Source: JAVEVH01 sp964430365
GTDB lineage: Bacteria > Patescibacteriota > Dojkabacteria > SC72
Length of the DNA stretch: 5,603 nucleotides
Assembly (NCBI GenBank): GCA_964430365.1
Contig: CAYSEU010000047.1
Location: 1 to 5,603 of the forward strand
Reading direction: 5' to 3'
A program made the position numbers and the translations under genes. Positions 5,586 to 5,603 of the stretch are shown piece after piece. The notes beneath the pieces are model-generated. The model saw only the letters and a program-made list of their open reading frames with translations, was not told the DNA's origin and made no database searches. Each line of letters starts with the position of its first letter. Position 1 is the stretch's first letter.

Positions 5586-5603
5586 TTCTAATTTGTAATA
5601 TAC

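Overview
This 5.6-kb window is AT-rich and gene-dense, with no introns, and most likely comes from a small-genome bacterium of the Patescibacteria (CPR) type. The reasons are a CTP synthase with the variant N-terminal and glutaminase motifs I associate with that group, ADP-forming acetate energy metabolism, very short spacers, and two good sigma-70-type promoters (TTGACA-17-TACAGT and TTGAAA-17-TATCAT). A DPANN archaeon is the main alternative for the gene content, but the bacterial promoters argue against it. All five genes read through under the standard code. Stops are TAG (three) and TAA (two), and TGA is not used as a stop. None of the four visible start codons has a clear Shine-Dalgarno sequence.

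Layout: bases 1-1913 (+) hold most of a fused alpha-beta ADP-forming acyl-CoA (acetyl-CoA) synthetase, cut at its N-terminus by the window edge. It converges on the rest with a 3-base gap. Everything from 5548 down to 1917 is on the minus strand. In transcription order: a divergent Rossmann/SAM-methyltransferase-like protein (198 aa); an H-domain-only [FeFe]-hydrogenase-like protein (279 aa) starting two bases after the previous stop; a guanine-deaminase-like cytidine-deaminase-fold enzyme (146 aa) after 23 bases; and CTP synthase pyrG (555 aa) after 61 bases with its own promoter.

How they may fit together (inference): the synthetase makes acetate and ATP from acetyl-CoA, and a hydrogenase could dispose of the electrons from making acetyl-CoA, which is a minimal fermentation. 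The deaminase and CTP synthase belong to purine and pyrimidine nucleotide metabolism. The hydrogenase-like gene is the most interesting item. It keeps the four H-cluster cysteines but has no ferredoxin-type Fe-S domain, and it is tightly coupled to an unrecognised methyltransferase-like gene. No maturation genes (hydE, hydF, hydG) lie in the window.

The short spacers hold promoters and three exact copies of the 9-mer ATGTATATG, one before each of three minus-strand genes and none inside a gene. There is no stretch over 300 bases without a gene, and I see no tRNA, rRNA, CRISPR array or mobile element.
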